Below are positions 9,111-17,408 of a stretch of DNA of 36,947 bases, one piece after another. The stretch comes from Myceligenerans indicum. Lineage in GTDB: Bacteria > Actinomycetota > Actinomycetes > Actinomycetales > Cellulomonadaceae. The stretch lies in assembly GCF_016742955.1 (NCBI RefSeq), contig NZ_JABBYC010000046.1:1-36947 (forward strand). The letters are read 5' to 3'. The notes beneath the pieces were generated by a model. The model searched no databases. It worked only from the letters and a program-made list of their open reading frames with translations, and was not told where the DNA came from. Position 1 is the stretch's first letter, and each line of letters opens with the position of its first letter. The position numbers and the translations under genes are program-made.

Positions 9111-10385
9111 ATGACCCACAACCTGCAGATCACCGCCGCGCGGCCGGACCCCGCGCTGCTCGACCTGCCCTGGGACACCCCTCTGATCTCGTGGCCCGAC
9201 GACGTGCTGGCCGCCCTCCCCCGCGGTATCTCCCGCCACGTGGTCCGGTTCGTCCGGCTCTCGGGACGCGTGCTCGCCATCAAGGAGATCGGCGAGTCGG
9301 TCGCCTACCGCGAGTACGAGCTGCTCCGGCGGCTGAACCGCCTGGACGTCCCCTCCGTGGTGCCCGTCGGGGTGATCACCGGGCGGCGCGACGCGAACGG
9401 CGAACGGCTCGAGGCAGTCCTGGTCACCGAGCACCTGCAGTTCTCCCTGCCTTACCGCGCGCTGTTCAGCCAGTCGCTGCGGCCGGACACGGCCACCCGC
9501 CTCATCGACGCCCTCGCCGTGCTCCTCGTCCGCCTCCACCTGGTGGGCTTCTATTGGGGTGACGTGTCGCTGTCCAACACCCTCTTCCGGCGCGACGCCG
9601 AGACCTTCTCCGCCTACCTGGTCGACGCCGAGACCGGCGACCTGCACCGCGAGCTCACGCCGGGGCAGCGCAACTACGACATCGACCTGGCACGCACCAA
9701 CATCATCGGCGAGCTGATGGACCTCGCGGCGGGCGAGATGCTCGACGAGGAGGTCGACGAGGTCGGTATCGGCGACGCCCTCGTCGAGCGGTACAACGAG
9801 CTGTGGGAGGCCCTGACGGGCGCCGAGTACTTCGTCGCCGACGACCGCTGGCGGGTCGACGCGCACATCGAGCGCCTCAACCGTCTCGGGTTCGACGTCG
9901 GCGAGCTCGAGATGACCACCGACATCGACGGCACGACCGTGCGGATCCAGCCCAAGGTGGTCGACGCCGGCCACCACTCCAACCGGCTCTTCCGCCTCAC
10001 GGGGCTCGACGTCCAGGAGAACCAGGCGCGCCGGCTGCTCAACGACCTCGACTCGTACGCCGCGGCGACGGGGCGGCAGAACGACAGCGAGCAGCTGGTG
10101 GCCCACGACTGGCTGCGCAAGGTCTTCGAGCCGACGGTGAACGCCGTCCCGCGCGATCTGCGGCGCAAGCTGGAACCCGCGCAGATCTTCCACGAGGTGC
10201 TGGACCACCGGTGGTTCATCTCCGAGCGCGCGGGCCGTGACATCCCGCTCCCGGAGGCCGTCGCCTCCTATGTCGAGGATGTGCTGCGGCACCGGCCCGA
10301 CGAGAAATCACTCCTCGGTCTCCCGCCGGGCGAGCGCCCCTCGGAGGACGATCCGGAGTCGGACTACTTCCACCTCTCGACGTGA
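9111..10385 (+). CDS. DUF4032-type protein with a kinase-like fold
   Basis: Recognised as the actinobacterial DUF4032 / lipopolysaccharide-kinase-like family; no biochemical role is known to me. Kinase-like landmarks in the 424-residue protein are Lys58 in VLAIKEIG, Asp151 and Asn156 in WGDVSLSN (resembling the catalytic loop HxDxxxxN), and Asp172 in YLVDAET in the position of the DFG Asp. A C-terminal alpha-helical region of about 200 residues is family-specific. It is cytoplasmic, with no membrane segments. The start ATG follows GGGAGACAGGG. It lies between the MsiK-like ATPase and cysS, with a hairpin upstream and 77 nt downstream, so it may be a single-gene unit. Whether it phosphorylates a sugar, lipid or protein cannot be told. 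Confidence 0.75.
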   Translation: MTHNLQITAARPDPALLDLPWDTPLISWPDDVLAALPRGISRHVVRFVRLSGRVLAIKEIGESVAYREYELLRRLNRLDVPSVVPVGVITGRRDANGERLEAVLVTEHLQFSLPYRALFSQSLRPDTATRLIDALAVLLVRLHLVGFYWGDVSLSNTLFRRDAETFSAYLVDAETGDLHRELTPGQRNYDIDLARTNIIGELMDLAAGEMLDEEVDEVGIGDALVERYNELWEALTGAEYFVADDRWRVDAHIERLNRLGFDVGELEMTTDIDGTTVRIQPKVVDAGHHSNRLFRLTGLDVQENQARRLLNDLDSYAAATGRQNDSEQLVAHDWLRKVFEPTVNAVPRDLRRKLEPAQIFHEVLDHRWFISERAGRDIPLPEAVASYVEDVLRHRPDEKSLLGLPPGERPSEDDPESDYFHLST

Positions 10386-10450
10386 CGTCCGGCTCCGTCG
10401 GCGTGATGCACGCCTGTGGAAGACCCGCCGCGTGCGGCCCTCGCCGCCGG

Positions 10451-10456
10451 TAGGCT
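10451..10456 (+). promoter_or_regulatory. Candidate -10 element, leaderless cysS mRNA
   Basis: TAGGCT is followed by exactly 6 nt and then the GTG start of cysS. The identical hexamer and spacing occur before the sensor kinase (29124) and lactonase (33523) genes. Confidence 0.55.
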
Positions 10457-10462
10457 GGTCAA

Positions 10463-11893
10463 GTGAACATTCGCCTGTACGACACCGCCACGCGGGAAGT
10501 GCGTGACTTCCACCCCGTCACTCCGGGTGAGGCCAGCATCTACCTGTGTGGCGCCACCGTGCAGAGCGCGCCTCACGTCGGTCACCTCCGCCCGGCAGTC
10601 GCCTTCGACGTACTGCGCCGCTGGCTGACCCGCCAGGGCCTGAAGGTGACCTTGATCCGGAACGTCACCGACATCGACGACAAGATCCTCGCCAAGGCGT
10701 CCGCCGCCGGCGTCGAGTGGTGGGAACACGCCGCACGGTTCGAGCGCGCCTTCTCGCGCGCCTACGATGCGCTCGGCGTCCTGCCGCCCACGTACGAGCC
10801 CCGGGCCACCGGCCACGTTCCCGAGATGGTGGCCCTGATGCAGGATCTGATCGACGCCGGCCACGCGTACGTCGGCACCGAGGGCAACGTCTGGTTCGAT
10901 GTCCGGTCCTGGCCCGCCTACGGCGAGCTGACCAGGCAGAAGCTGGAGGACCTGGGTGTCGAGGACGAGGCGGCAGCAGCCGACACGGTCGCCGCGCAGA
11001 AGCACGACCCGCACGACTTCGCCCTGTGGAAGGCACCGCGCCCGGGCGAACCGGCGACGGCGTCCTGGACCACCCCCTGGGGACGCGGACGGCCCGGCTG
11101 GCATCTGGAGTGCTCGGCGATGGCACGCCGCTACCTGGGCCCGGAGTTCGACATCCACGGTGGCGGCCTCGACCTGCGGTTCCCCCACCACGAGAACGAG
11201 CAGGCACAGTCCCGCGCCGCCGGGGACGCCTTCGCGCATTCCTGGATGCACATCGCGTGGGTGACCCAGCAGGGCACGAAGATGTCGAAGTCGCTGGGCA
11301 ACGGGCTGCTGGTGAACGAACTGCTGGACCATGCGCCGGCCGCGGCGGTGCGCTACGCGCTGGTGTCCGTGCAGTACCGTTCGATGCTGGAGTGGGCCCA
11401 GGACACCCTGGACGAGGCACACGCCACCTGGGACCGGCTGGCCGGGTTCGTCACCCGGGCCACGGAGGTGGTGGGTGCTGTTCCCACCGACGAGGTCGCC
11501 AAGGCGGACGTCCCGGAGGACTTCGCCGCCGCCATGAACGACGATCTCAACACTCCGGCCGCGCTCGCCGTAGTCCACGAACGTCTGCGCGCCGGGAACA
11601 GTGCGCTGGCGGCCGGTGACACCGACGCGGCGCGTGCCGAGCTGGTGGCGGTCCGTGCGATGCTGGACGTGCTCGGGCTCGACCCGGCCGATCCGCAGTG
11701 GGCCACGCCGTCCGGCGATCGGCACGCCGCAGCACTCGACGCTCTGGTCACGGCCGAGCTGGAGGCCCGTGTGGCCGCGCGGGCCGCGAAGGACTGGGCC
11801 ACGGCGGATGCCATCCGCGACCGGCTCACCGCCGCGGGCATCGAGGTCCAGGACTCCGCCGACGGCGCCCGGTGGGCACTGGCCGGGTCCTGA
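10463..11893 (+). CDS. cysS: Cysteinyl-tRNA synthetase
   Basis: Class Ia synthetase charging tRNA-Cys. The 476-residue protein has the zinc-binding YLCG (Cys29), the HIGH-type motif HVGH at 38-41, the later zinc ligands in HLECSAM and FPHHENE, and KMSKS at 273-277. The C-terminal DALR/anticodon region ends in a helical domain. Its relative MshC, the mycothiol-pathway ligase, is shorter (about 410 residues) and carries a different HIGH context, so this is the true synthetase. GTG 10463 is preceded not by a ribosome site but by TAGGCT 6 nt upstream, suggesting a leaderless mRNA. rlmB follows 66 nt downstream, the same pairing as Rv3580c-Rv3579c of M. tuberculosis. Confidence 0.96.
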   Translation: MNIRLYDTATREVRDFHPVTPGEASIYLCGATVQSAPHVGHLRPAVAFDVLRRWLTRQGLKVTLIRNVTDIDDKILAKASAAGVEWWEHAARFERAFSRAYDALGVLPPTYEPRATGHVPEMVALMQDLIDAGHAYVGTEGNVWFDVRSWPAYGELTRQKLEDLGVEDEAAAADTVAAQKHDPHDFALWKAPRPGEPATASWTTPWGRGRPGWHLECSAMARRYLGPEFDIHGGGLDLRFPHHENEQAQSRAAGDAFAHSWMHIAWVTQQGTKMSKSLGNGLLVNELLDHAPAAAVRYALVSVQYRSMLEWAQDTLDEAHATWDRLAGFVTRATEVVGAVPTDEVAKADVPEDFAAAMNDDLNTPAALAVVHERLRAGNSALAAGDTDAARAELVAVRAMLDVLGLDPADPQWATPSGDRHAAALDALVTAELEARVAARAAKDWATADAIRDRLTAAGIEVQDSADGARWALAGS

Positions 11894-11959
11894 CCGGACC
11901 GCCTCCGGGCGGAGACTGGCCGTAGCAATCGCCGCGTAGCGGCCGGAAGGAATGTCACG

Positions 11960-12946
11960 ATGGCAGGTAACTCGGAGCGCCGCGGTGCGACGCGCAAGCC
12001 CGGCTCCAAGAAGGGCCCGCAGGTCGGCACCGGCGGTCACAGCCGCAAGGCGCTGCGCGGCAAGGGACCGACGCCGAAGGCGGAGGACCGCGTCTATCAC
12101 CCCGCGCACCAGCGCAAGCTTGTGTCCGAGAGGCGTGCCGCCCGGCAGGAGCAAAGCCGGCCGGCACGCGGTCCCGCCGCGAAGACCAAGCGTCGCGGCG
12201 ACGCGACCGAGATCGTGGCGGGGCGCAACGCCGTGCTCGAGGCGTTGCGCGCCGAGATGCCGGTGACCTGCGTGTACATCGCGTCCCGTCTGGATGCCGA
12301 CGATCGCACCGAGGAAATCCTGAAGCTCGCGGCCGCGCGGTCCCTGAAGTTCGTCGAGGGTTCCAAGCTGGAGCTCGACCGGTTGACGGACAACGCCGTG
12401 CACCAGGGCATCGCGATCCAGGTCCCGCCGTACGAATACGCGGACGCCGAGGACCTGCTCGACGCGGCGGCGGCCACGGGCCGTCCTCCGCTCGTCGTGG
12501 CGCTCGACGGCGTGACCGATCCACGCAACCTCGGTGCCGTGCTGCGGTCCGCCGGGGCATTCGGCGCACACGGCGTCCTGGTGCCGGAACGCCGGGCGGC
12601 TGGCATGACGGCGTCGGCCTGGAAGGTGTCCGCCGGTGCGGCCGCCCGCGTCCCCGTTGCCCGGGCGACGAACCTCACCCGGGAGCTGGAGGCGCTGAAG
12701 AAGGCCGGCTGCTTCGTGGTGGGGCTCGACGCCGGTGGCGACACGGAGATCGGCGACGTCGCCTTCGCGGCCGACCCGCTGGTCCTGGTGGTGGGTTCGG
12801 AGGGCAAGGGCCTGTCCCGGCTGGTACGCGAGGCCTGTGACGCCGTGGCGTCCATCCCGATCGCCGCCGCCACGGAGTCCCTCAACGCCGCGGTGGCGGG
12901 CGGCATCGCCCTCTACGAGGTGGCCCGGAAGCGCCGCGAGAACTGA
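11960..12946 (+). CDS. rlmB: 23S rRNA (guanosine-2251-2'-O)-methyltransferase, SpoU/TrmH family
   Basis: Predicted SPOUT methyltransferase using S-adenosylmethionine to 2'-O-methylate 23S rRNA. The 328-residue protein has a basic, Lys/Arg/Gly-rich N-terminal extension of about 85 residues, common in actinobacterial members. A substrate-binding domain starts near IVAGRNAVLEAL. The knotted catalytic domain carries motif 1 DPRNLGAVLRSA, motif 2 LVLVVGSEGKGLSRLV and motif 3 ESLNAAVAGGIALYE. ATG 11960 follows a GGAAGGA ribosome site. It is downstream of cysS and convergent with the LtrA-family gene. RlmB is favoured over other TrmH paralogues because of the cysS pairing and N-terminal domain; the target nucleotide is inferred. 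Confidence 0.9.
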   Translation: MAGNSERRGATRKPGSKKGPQVGTGGHSRKALRGKGPTPKAEDRVYHPAHQRKLVSERRAARQEQSRPARGPAAKTKRRGDATEIVAGRNAVLEALRAEMPVTCVYIASRLDADDRTEEILKLAAARSLKFVEGSKLELDRLTDNAVHQGIAIQVPPYEYADAEDLLDAAAATGRPPLVVALDGVTDPRNLGAVLRSAGAFGAHGVLVPERRAAGMTASAWKVSAGAAARVPVARATNLTRELEALKKAGCFVVGLDAGGDTEIGDVAFAADPLVLVVGSEGKGLSRLVREACDAVASIPIAAATESLNAAVAGGIALYEVARKRREN

Positions 12947-12999
12947 GAGTCGTCGCAGGCCGCACGGCCGGACGTCGGCTCGCGGAGCAGGAGGCTCTC

Positions 13000-13024
13000 G
13001 GCGGGGGCAGCGGCTGTCCCCGCC
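13000..13024. terminator. Bidirectional terminator between convergent rlmB and the LtrA-family gene
   Basis: An 11-bp stem (13000-13010 with 13014-13024, one G-T pair) closes on a 3-nt loop. It lies between the rlmB stop (12946) and the stop of the minus-strand gene (13035), so it can serve both. Confidence 0.65.
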
Positions 13025-13034
13025 GGTCTACGGT

Positions 13035-14312
13035 CTACGAGACGGCGTCGACCAGCCGGGCGACATGCCGGTGGCCGGCGAGTTCGTAGCCCACCACGCT
13101 CACGGTCGGTGCCAGCATCACCAGGACCAGGCACCAGGCCATCCCCACCCCCGCACCGGCTGCGGCAACGGCCACGGCAAGCAGCGCCACCGTGCCCACC
13201 ACGATCCCCGTGTGCAGCCGGTCCACGCTGCGGGTCACCGCCACGAAGATCAGGTGGTCGGCCAGCACGAAGACTCCGACCGGCACGGCGACGGCCAGCA
13301 CCGTACCGATCGCGTCCAGGCTGGTCTCCCCCTCCAGGTAGGAGGCGGCGACATGCAGCCCTGACCCGACTGCCGCGAGTGCCGCGTAGATCACGATGTG
13401 CCCGTAGCCCCAGCCGAACGACCGCTCACGGTGTGCGTGCAGCATCGCGGCGGCCGGGGTGATCCAGTAGGTCCACCAGAGCCCGAACGTCAGGCCCATC
13501 CCGGCGAACGCCACGAGGGCGGCGTCGAGGGTCCAGCCGTGGCCCTCCACGACGGCGCTCAGTGAGGCCACCGTACCGATGACGCCCTCGCCGAGCGTGA
13601 TGATGGCGAGCAGCCCGTAGCGCTCCACGATGTGGTGCGGGTGCCACGGGGTGCCGCGCCGCACCACACCCTCCGGGGACGAGCCCGCCTGCTCGGCATC
13701 TGACCGCACCACTCGCTCGGCCATCCACGGCCCCGCCATCTCGACGACCATCAGCGCCGGGCCGACCATGAAGAATGCCGCCGCGCTGGTGGGAAGGGCT
13801 GCGAGCACCACCCAGCCGATCTGGCTCACCACGAGCGTCCGAACATATGCGAGGCAGGCGGATCGGTGCTCGGGCGACTGGACGGCCGCGCGCAGCCACT
13901 GCACGAGCATCGCCAGGCGCATGACGACATAGCCGGCCACCATGACCTCGTTGTGCAGGAGCCCGCCCGCGTCGAGACTGTGGAACATCTCCGGCAGTCC
14001 CAGAGCCAGCACCATGACGCCGATCATCTGCACCATGGTGGTCACCCGGTAGAACCAGTCGTCGGTGTCGAAGGCGGAGGCGAACCAGGTGAAGTTGATC
14101 CACGCCCAGCACACCGCGAACATCGCGAAGACGAACCCGATCACCGCCGGAGCCGTATGACCTTCGGTCATCAGGTGTGCCGCCTGCTCGCCGGCAACGC
14201 TGAAGGCGACGACGAACGTCAGGTCGAACAGTAGTTCGAGCGGGGTTGCCGTGCGGTGTGACTCGTGTGGATCCCGTCCCCGCATGGGCCGGACGCGATG
14301 GTGTAAAGCCAT
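13035..14312 (-). CDS. Low-temperature-requirement protein A family membrane protein
   Basis: Polytopic inner-membrane protein of the bacterial LtrA (low temperature requirement A) family, named from Listeria and unrelated to the group II intron protein LtrA. Molecular function is unknown. From ATG 14312 (425 aa) a short basic N-terminus leads to ELLFDLTFVVAFS, the recognisable family signature, followed by about nine to eleven hydrophobic helices. A conserved-looking ERYGLLAIITLGEG segment lies mid-protein and GLWWTYW after it. Immediately upstream of the ATG the minus strand reads AGGATGAGGCC, which can serve as a ribosome site or as a CAGGAT -10 element. The frame stays open upstream without a better start. 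It lies 79 nt downstream of the aldolase-like gene and may be cotranscribed. Confidence 0.87.
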   Translation of the reverse strand: MALHHRVRPMRGRDPHESHRTATPLELLFDLTFVVAFSVAGEQAAHLMTEGHTAPAVIGFVFAMFAVCWAWINFTWFASAFDTDDWFYRVTTMVQMIGVMVLALGLPEMFHSLDAGGLLHNEVMVAGYVVMRLAMLVQWLRAAVQSPEHRSACLAYVRTLVVSQIGWVVLAALPTSAAAFFMVGPALMVVEMAGPWMAERVVRSDAEQAGSSPEGVVRRGTPWHPHHIVERYGLLAIITLGEGVIGTVASLSAVVEGHGWTLDAALVAFAGMGLTFGLWWTYWITPAAAMLHAHRERSFGWGYGHIVIYAALAAVGSGLHVAASYLEGETSLDAIGTVLAVAVPVGVFVLADHLIFVAVTRSVDRLHTGIVVGTVALLAVAVAAAGAGVGMAWCLVLVMLAPTVSVVGYELAGHRHVARLVDAVS

Positions 14313-14391
14313 GGCCTCATCCTGCCCGAGGCCTGTCTGGAGAGGCCACCGTGGCCGGGCGGGCTGGTGAGGAGACCGGCCGGTGAGGTGG

Positions 14392-15675
14392 TCAGCCGAA
14401 GTTCTTGCCCTCACCGCGGTAGGTCGGGACCGTCTCGACGATCTCGTCGCCGCGGACGAGGTGCACCTCGTCGAAGCGTTCCATCAGCTCGCCGGCCTTC
14501 GCGTGCCGGAACCAGACACGGTCTCCCAGGTGCAGCTCCTCCTGCCCGCCGGAGCCGCGGCGGTGCGACCGCAGGGGCGTCTGCACCTCTCCGACCCCCT
14601 CCGATCCGGTGAGCTTCCAGCCGGGTGTCACGAGGCGCGGCAGTCGGGAGACCGCGGCGGGACCAGACGCGACATAGCCGCCGGCGAACGCCGTCACCCA
14701 GCCGGGCGCCGGCTCCCGCACGACGTCGAGCCCGAAGAAGGCGGCGGGCCGCGGCCGGAATGCCCGGTAGGCGTCGAACAGGCCGGGCGTGTACAAACCC
14801 GAGCCCGCTGTCACCTCGGTGACGCCGGGCCCGGCCGCAGAGGTCTCGAGCGATCCCGTCCCGCCGGAGTTCACCAGGTCGAGCTCGTGCCCGACGGCCT
14901 CCCGGGCGGCTGCCACAAGTCCGGGCCGACGACGATCGAGGTCACGTACCGAGAGCTGCTTCACCAGGCGGACGGCCGGGCTGGAGTCGGGCAGTCCCGC
15001 GACCTGCGCCTCGTAGAACATGAGGCCACGCAGTCGCACGCCCCGCGTGCGAGCCACGCGAGAGGCGAGGCGTCCGACATCGTCGGGCGTGCGCAACGGT
15101 GAGCGCCGGACGCCGAGATGAGCCGACGCCAGCCGGAGGCTCGCGTCGATGTCGAGGCACACCTGAAGCGACGGCGGCGCCTCCGCGGAGGCCGGCATGC
15201 CACCGCTCTCGGGCACGCCACTGCTCTCGGGCACGAGCGCCCCGTCGCCGGGACCTGCGGCGAAGCCGGCCATGGCCCTCGCGCCGGCGATCGCCTCCGC
15301 GATGAGATCCAGCTGCGCGGTCGAATCGATCATCAACGTCACCGCATGCCGCGCCACGGGGTCCGCGGCGAGTTCGGCAAGCGTGCCGCGGTCGGCCGTC
15401 GGGTATCCGACCAGGATGTCGTCGACACCCTGGGAGGCGAGCCACTGCGCCTCGCGCGGCGAGTAGGCCATGACGCCGGAGAACCCCGCCCCGAGCGCGC
15501 GGCCCACGAGCGACCGGACCCGGACGGACTTGCTGGCCAGCCGCACGGGCGTACCGCCGGCGCGGGCCAGCAGATCACGGATGTTCGCGTCGAGCCGGTC
15601 GAGATCCACCGCGGCGACGGGAGCGGGCAGGTGCGCGGTCGCCGCCGACAGCCGTGCCGTCAGCGGAGCGGCCAT
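14392..15675 (-). CDS. PLP-dependent fold-III enzyme, D-threonine aldolase / D-serine deaminase-like
   Basis: Predicted pyridoxal-phosphate enzyme with an alanine-racemase-type barrel and a C-terminal D-serine-dehydratase-like domain, often annotated amino acid deaminase/aldolase. The substrate is unknown. From ATG 15675 (427 aa) the barrel starts at AAVDLDRLDANIRDLLA, and the PLP lysine is expected in VRLASKSVRV (about 50-56). The C-terminal domain includes VWFRHAKAGELMERF and the closing YRGEGKNFG. A Pro/Ser/Gly-rich insertion lies near residue 155. ATG 15675 has GAGGG 7 nt upstream and gives family-typical length. However, the frame stays open through 87-bp repeats to an ATG at 15885 that overlaps the oxidase stop (ATGA), which would add 70 residues. 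Which start is used is unresolved. I cannot confirm the zinc ligands. Confidence 0.8.
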   Translation of the reverse strand: MAAPLTARLSAATAHLPAPVAAVDLDRLDANIRDLLARAGGTPVRLASKSVRVRSLVGRALGAGFSGVMAYSPREAQWLASQGVDDILVGYPTADRGTLAELAADPVARHAVTLMIDSTAQLDLIAEAIAGARAMAGFAAGPGDGALVPESSGVPESGGMPASAEAPPSLQVCLDIDASLRLASAHLGVRRSPLRTPDDVGRLASRVARTRGVRLRGLMFYEAQVAGLPDSSPAVRLVKQLSVRDLDRRRPGLVAAAREAVGHELDLVNSGGTGSLETSAAGPGVTEVTAGSGLYTPGLFDAYRAFRPRPAAFFGLDVVREPAPGWVTAFAGGYVASGPAAVSRLPRLVTPGWKLTGSEGVGEVQTPLRSHRRGSGGQEELHLGDRVWFRHAKAGELMERFDEVHLVRGDEIVETVPTYRGEGKNFG

Positions 15676-15690
15676 GGCTTCGCCCTCGCC

Positions 15691-15889
15691 TCCGCTGCGC
15701 CTCGGCCTCATCCGATCTGTCGCGGCCTCGCCCTCGCCTCCGCTGCGGGCACGTACCTCGTCCCTCGGCCCGTACCCTCCGCTGCGCCTCGGCCTCATCC
15801 GATCTGTCGCGGCCTCGCCCTCGCCTCCGCTGCGGGCACGTACCTCGTCCCTCGGCCCGTACCCTCCGCTGCGCCTCGGCCTCATCCGA
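15691..15889. repeat. 87-bp tandem repeat (two full copies and a 25-bp partial copy)
   Basis: Copy 1 is 15691-15777, copy 2 is 15778-15864, and the first 25 bases of a third copy are 15865-15889. The full copies appear identical. A further fragment of the unit (CGCCCTCGCCTCCGCTGCG) recurs just before copy 1. The unit is a multiple of 3 and lacks stop codons in the frame of the downstream minus-strand gene, encoding 29-residue units that each start with Met. The minus strand is very purine-rich with repeated GAGG tracts. The array fills the gap between the oxidase stop and the aldolase-like start. Confidence 0.95.
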
Positions 15890-17240
15890 GCACCTTACGG
15901 GTGTAGCGGTTGTGGAACACGCCCTCCGGGTCGTGTTCCAGACGCACGCGGGCGGCGTCGTCGAACCGAGGGTAGAGAGGGGCGAGATCGTCGGCGTCGC
16001 GGGTGTGCATCTTGCCCCAGTGCGGCCGTCCGCCGGCGGTGACGAAGATGCGCTCGGCGGCCTCGAAGTACCGCGAGTACGGGAGCCGCCAGTACTGGTG
16101 AACCGCGACGTAGGCGGTCTCCCGGCCGTGGGCGGTGGACAGCCAGACGTCGTCGGGCGCGGCGAACCGCACCTCGATCGGGAACGGCACGTTCTCCCCG
16201 GAGCTGCGCAGCCAGTCGTCCACCTCGGTGATGACGTCTCGCACGCTCTCACGGGGGATCGCGTACTCCATCTCGCGGAACCGCACCCGACGTCGCGTGC
16301 AGAACACCTGGTACGACGGCGCCTGGTACGTCCTCGCCGACAGCGCGCGGGCGGAGACGGCGTTGAGTCGCGGCGTCAGCCCGCCGAAAGCGGTAGCGGT
16401 CCGGTTGATCATCTCGAAGGCGCCGTTGGACAGGACCTCCTCGTCGAGGAAGGAACGGGCCGCGCGGGCCGCCCGGGCCACTCGCCCCTCGTCCGCCGGA
16501 GCGACCCGCGTGTTCCGCAGCGTGAGTGCACGCCCCGTGACGGGGAAGAAGTAGAGCTCGAAGTGGTCGCTCGTCGCGACGGCACCGTCCGGCCCGTCCA
16601 GGGACTCCAGCGCCTCGGACAGCGGCACAGGATGCTCCTCGGCCCGCAGGTCGTACGCCGGCACGGCCTCCAGGGTCACGGCGCTGAGGATCCCCGTGGT
16701 TCCCAGGCCGAGACGCGACGCCTCGAAGAGCGGGTCGCCGGGTCCGACGTCGTGCACCGTGCCGTCCACGCCGACCACCCGCAGGCCCCTCACCTGGGTG
16801 GCGAGCCCGCCGAACCGGGCACCGGTGCCGTGCGTTCCCGTGGAGATAGCACCTGCGATCGACTGTCGGTCGATGTCGCCGAGGTTGCGCATCGCGAGCC
16901 CGCGCTCGGCGAGCAGGCGGTTGAGCTGATGCAGCCGTATCCCCGCGCCGACGGTGACGAGCGTGTTCCCCGTCTCGGGGTCGTTCTCCGTGCGTTCGAG
17001 GCCTCTCAGATGGTCGAGGCCCAGCAGGACCCCCGACGTCGTCGCGGCGGGCGTGAACGAGTGTCCCCCGCCGACGGCGCGCACGGACCGGCCGTCGGCG
17101 GCCGCTCTCGCGATCACCTCGGCGAGCTCCGCCTCGGACCGGGGCTCGGCCCGGCCTGCCGGGCTGCACGTAGCGGTGCGAGCCCAGTTGCTCCAGGTCA
17201 GCGGCTGGGACGTAGGGGGGCGGTGAACGACGTCGGACAC
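15882..17240 (-). CDS. FAD-linked sugar-lactone oxidase (D-arabinono-1,4-lactone / L-gulonolactone oxidase family)
   Basis: Predicted flavoprotein of the VAO fold that oxidises a sugar lactone or polyol, passing electrons to oxygen or another acceptor. From GTG 17240 (452 aa) the N-terminal FAD domain has VGGGHSF with His60 in the position that binds FAD covalently in related enzymes. GAISTGTHGTG follows, then the C-terminal ALO domain with HWGKMH near residue 415. Actinobacterial relatives include xylitol/alditol oxidases and mycobacterial gulonolactone dehydrogenase, so the substrate is open. The GTG at 17240 is preceded 6 nt upstream by GATAGT and lacks a ribosome site; GTG 17270 would add 10 residues. 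The stop overlaps a possible ATG of the aldolase-like gene through the tandem repeat, so the two probably form an operon. Confidence 0.87.
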   Translation of the reverse strand: MSDVVHRPPTSQPLTWSNWARTATCSPAGRAEPRSEAELAEVIARAAADGRSVRAVGGGHSFTPAATTSGVLLGLDHLRGLERTENDPETGNTLVTVGAGIRLHQLNRLLAERGLAMRNLGDIDRQSIAGAISTGTHGTGARFGGLATQVRGLRVVGVDGTVHDVGPGDPLFEASRLGLGTTGILSAVTLEAVPAYDLRAEEHPVPLSEALESLDGPDGAVATSDHFELYFFPVTGRALTLRNTRVAPADEGRVARAARAARSFLDEEVLSNGAFEMINRTATAFGGLTPRLNAVSARALSARTYQAPSYQVFCTRRRVRFREMEYAIPRESVRDVITEVDDWLRSSGENVPFPIEVRFAAPDDVWLSTAHGRETAYVAVHQYWRLPYSRYFEAAERIFVTAGGRPHWGKMHTRDADDLAPLYPRFDDAARVRLEHDPEGVFHNRYTRKVLG

Positions 17241-17246
17241 GGGGGC

Positions 17247-17252
17247 ACTATC
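17247..17252 (-). promoter_or_regulatory. Candidate -10 element, leaderless oxidase mRNA
   Basis: On the minus strand GATAGT is followed by 6 nt and GTG 17240. The hexamer is a weaker match than those before cysS or lysS. Confidence 0.35.
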
Positions 17253-17372
17253 CCACGCCCTGGTCGCCACGAACAGGGGTCAAGGGCGAGTTCGTCGCCG
17301 AGGCTCTTCCCGGCCCCAGCCCCGGCCCGGGCCACGACGACCACCGGCCCGCGCCCACCGGCCGAGGGCAGG

Positions 17373-17400
17373 CGGTCAACGGTCAACGGTCAACGGTCAA
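17373..17400. repeat. 7-bp tandem repeat CGGTCAA, four copies
   Basis: Four perfect head-to-tail copies of CGGTCAA are followed by a partial CGG, ending 6 nt before the stop codon of the TetR gene (minus strand) and upstream of the oxidase gene. A repeat of this purity in a GC-rich intergenic stretch is prone to slippage. Confidence 0.9.
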
Positions 17401-17408
17401 CGGCACCC

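Noticed and set aside
10463..11893. Mycothiol ligase MshC instead of CysS
   Set aside because: The length (476 aa), C-terminal tRNA-binding region and HIGH context fit true cysteinyl-tRNA synthetase.
10364..12571. A 735-codon minus-strand open frame opposite cysS and rlmB
   Set aside because: cysS and rlmB motifs on the plus strand are unambiguous; the antisense frame is an artefact of high third-position GC.
13035..14312. Group II intron-encoded protein LtrA
   Set aside because: The name is shared only. The product is a polytopic membrane protein with no reverse transcriptase motifs.
15691..15889. A CRISPR array
   Set aside because: Units are contiguous with no unique spacers, the unit length is 87 bp and there are no cas genes.
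13035..17240. A recently acquired genomic island
   Set aside because: The genes break mycobacterial-type synteny, but base composition looks like the surroundings and there is no integrase, tRNA junction or IS. Kept only as a gene-order observation.
17373..17400. Replication iterons or DnaA boxes
   Set aside because: CGGTCAA does not resemble TTWTNCACA, and there is no replication gene nearby.
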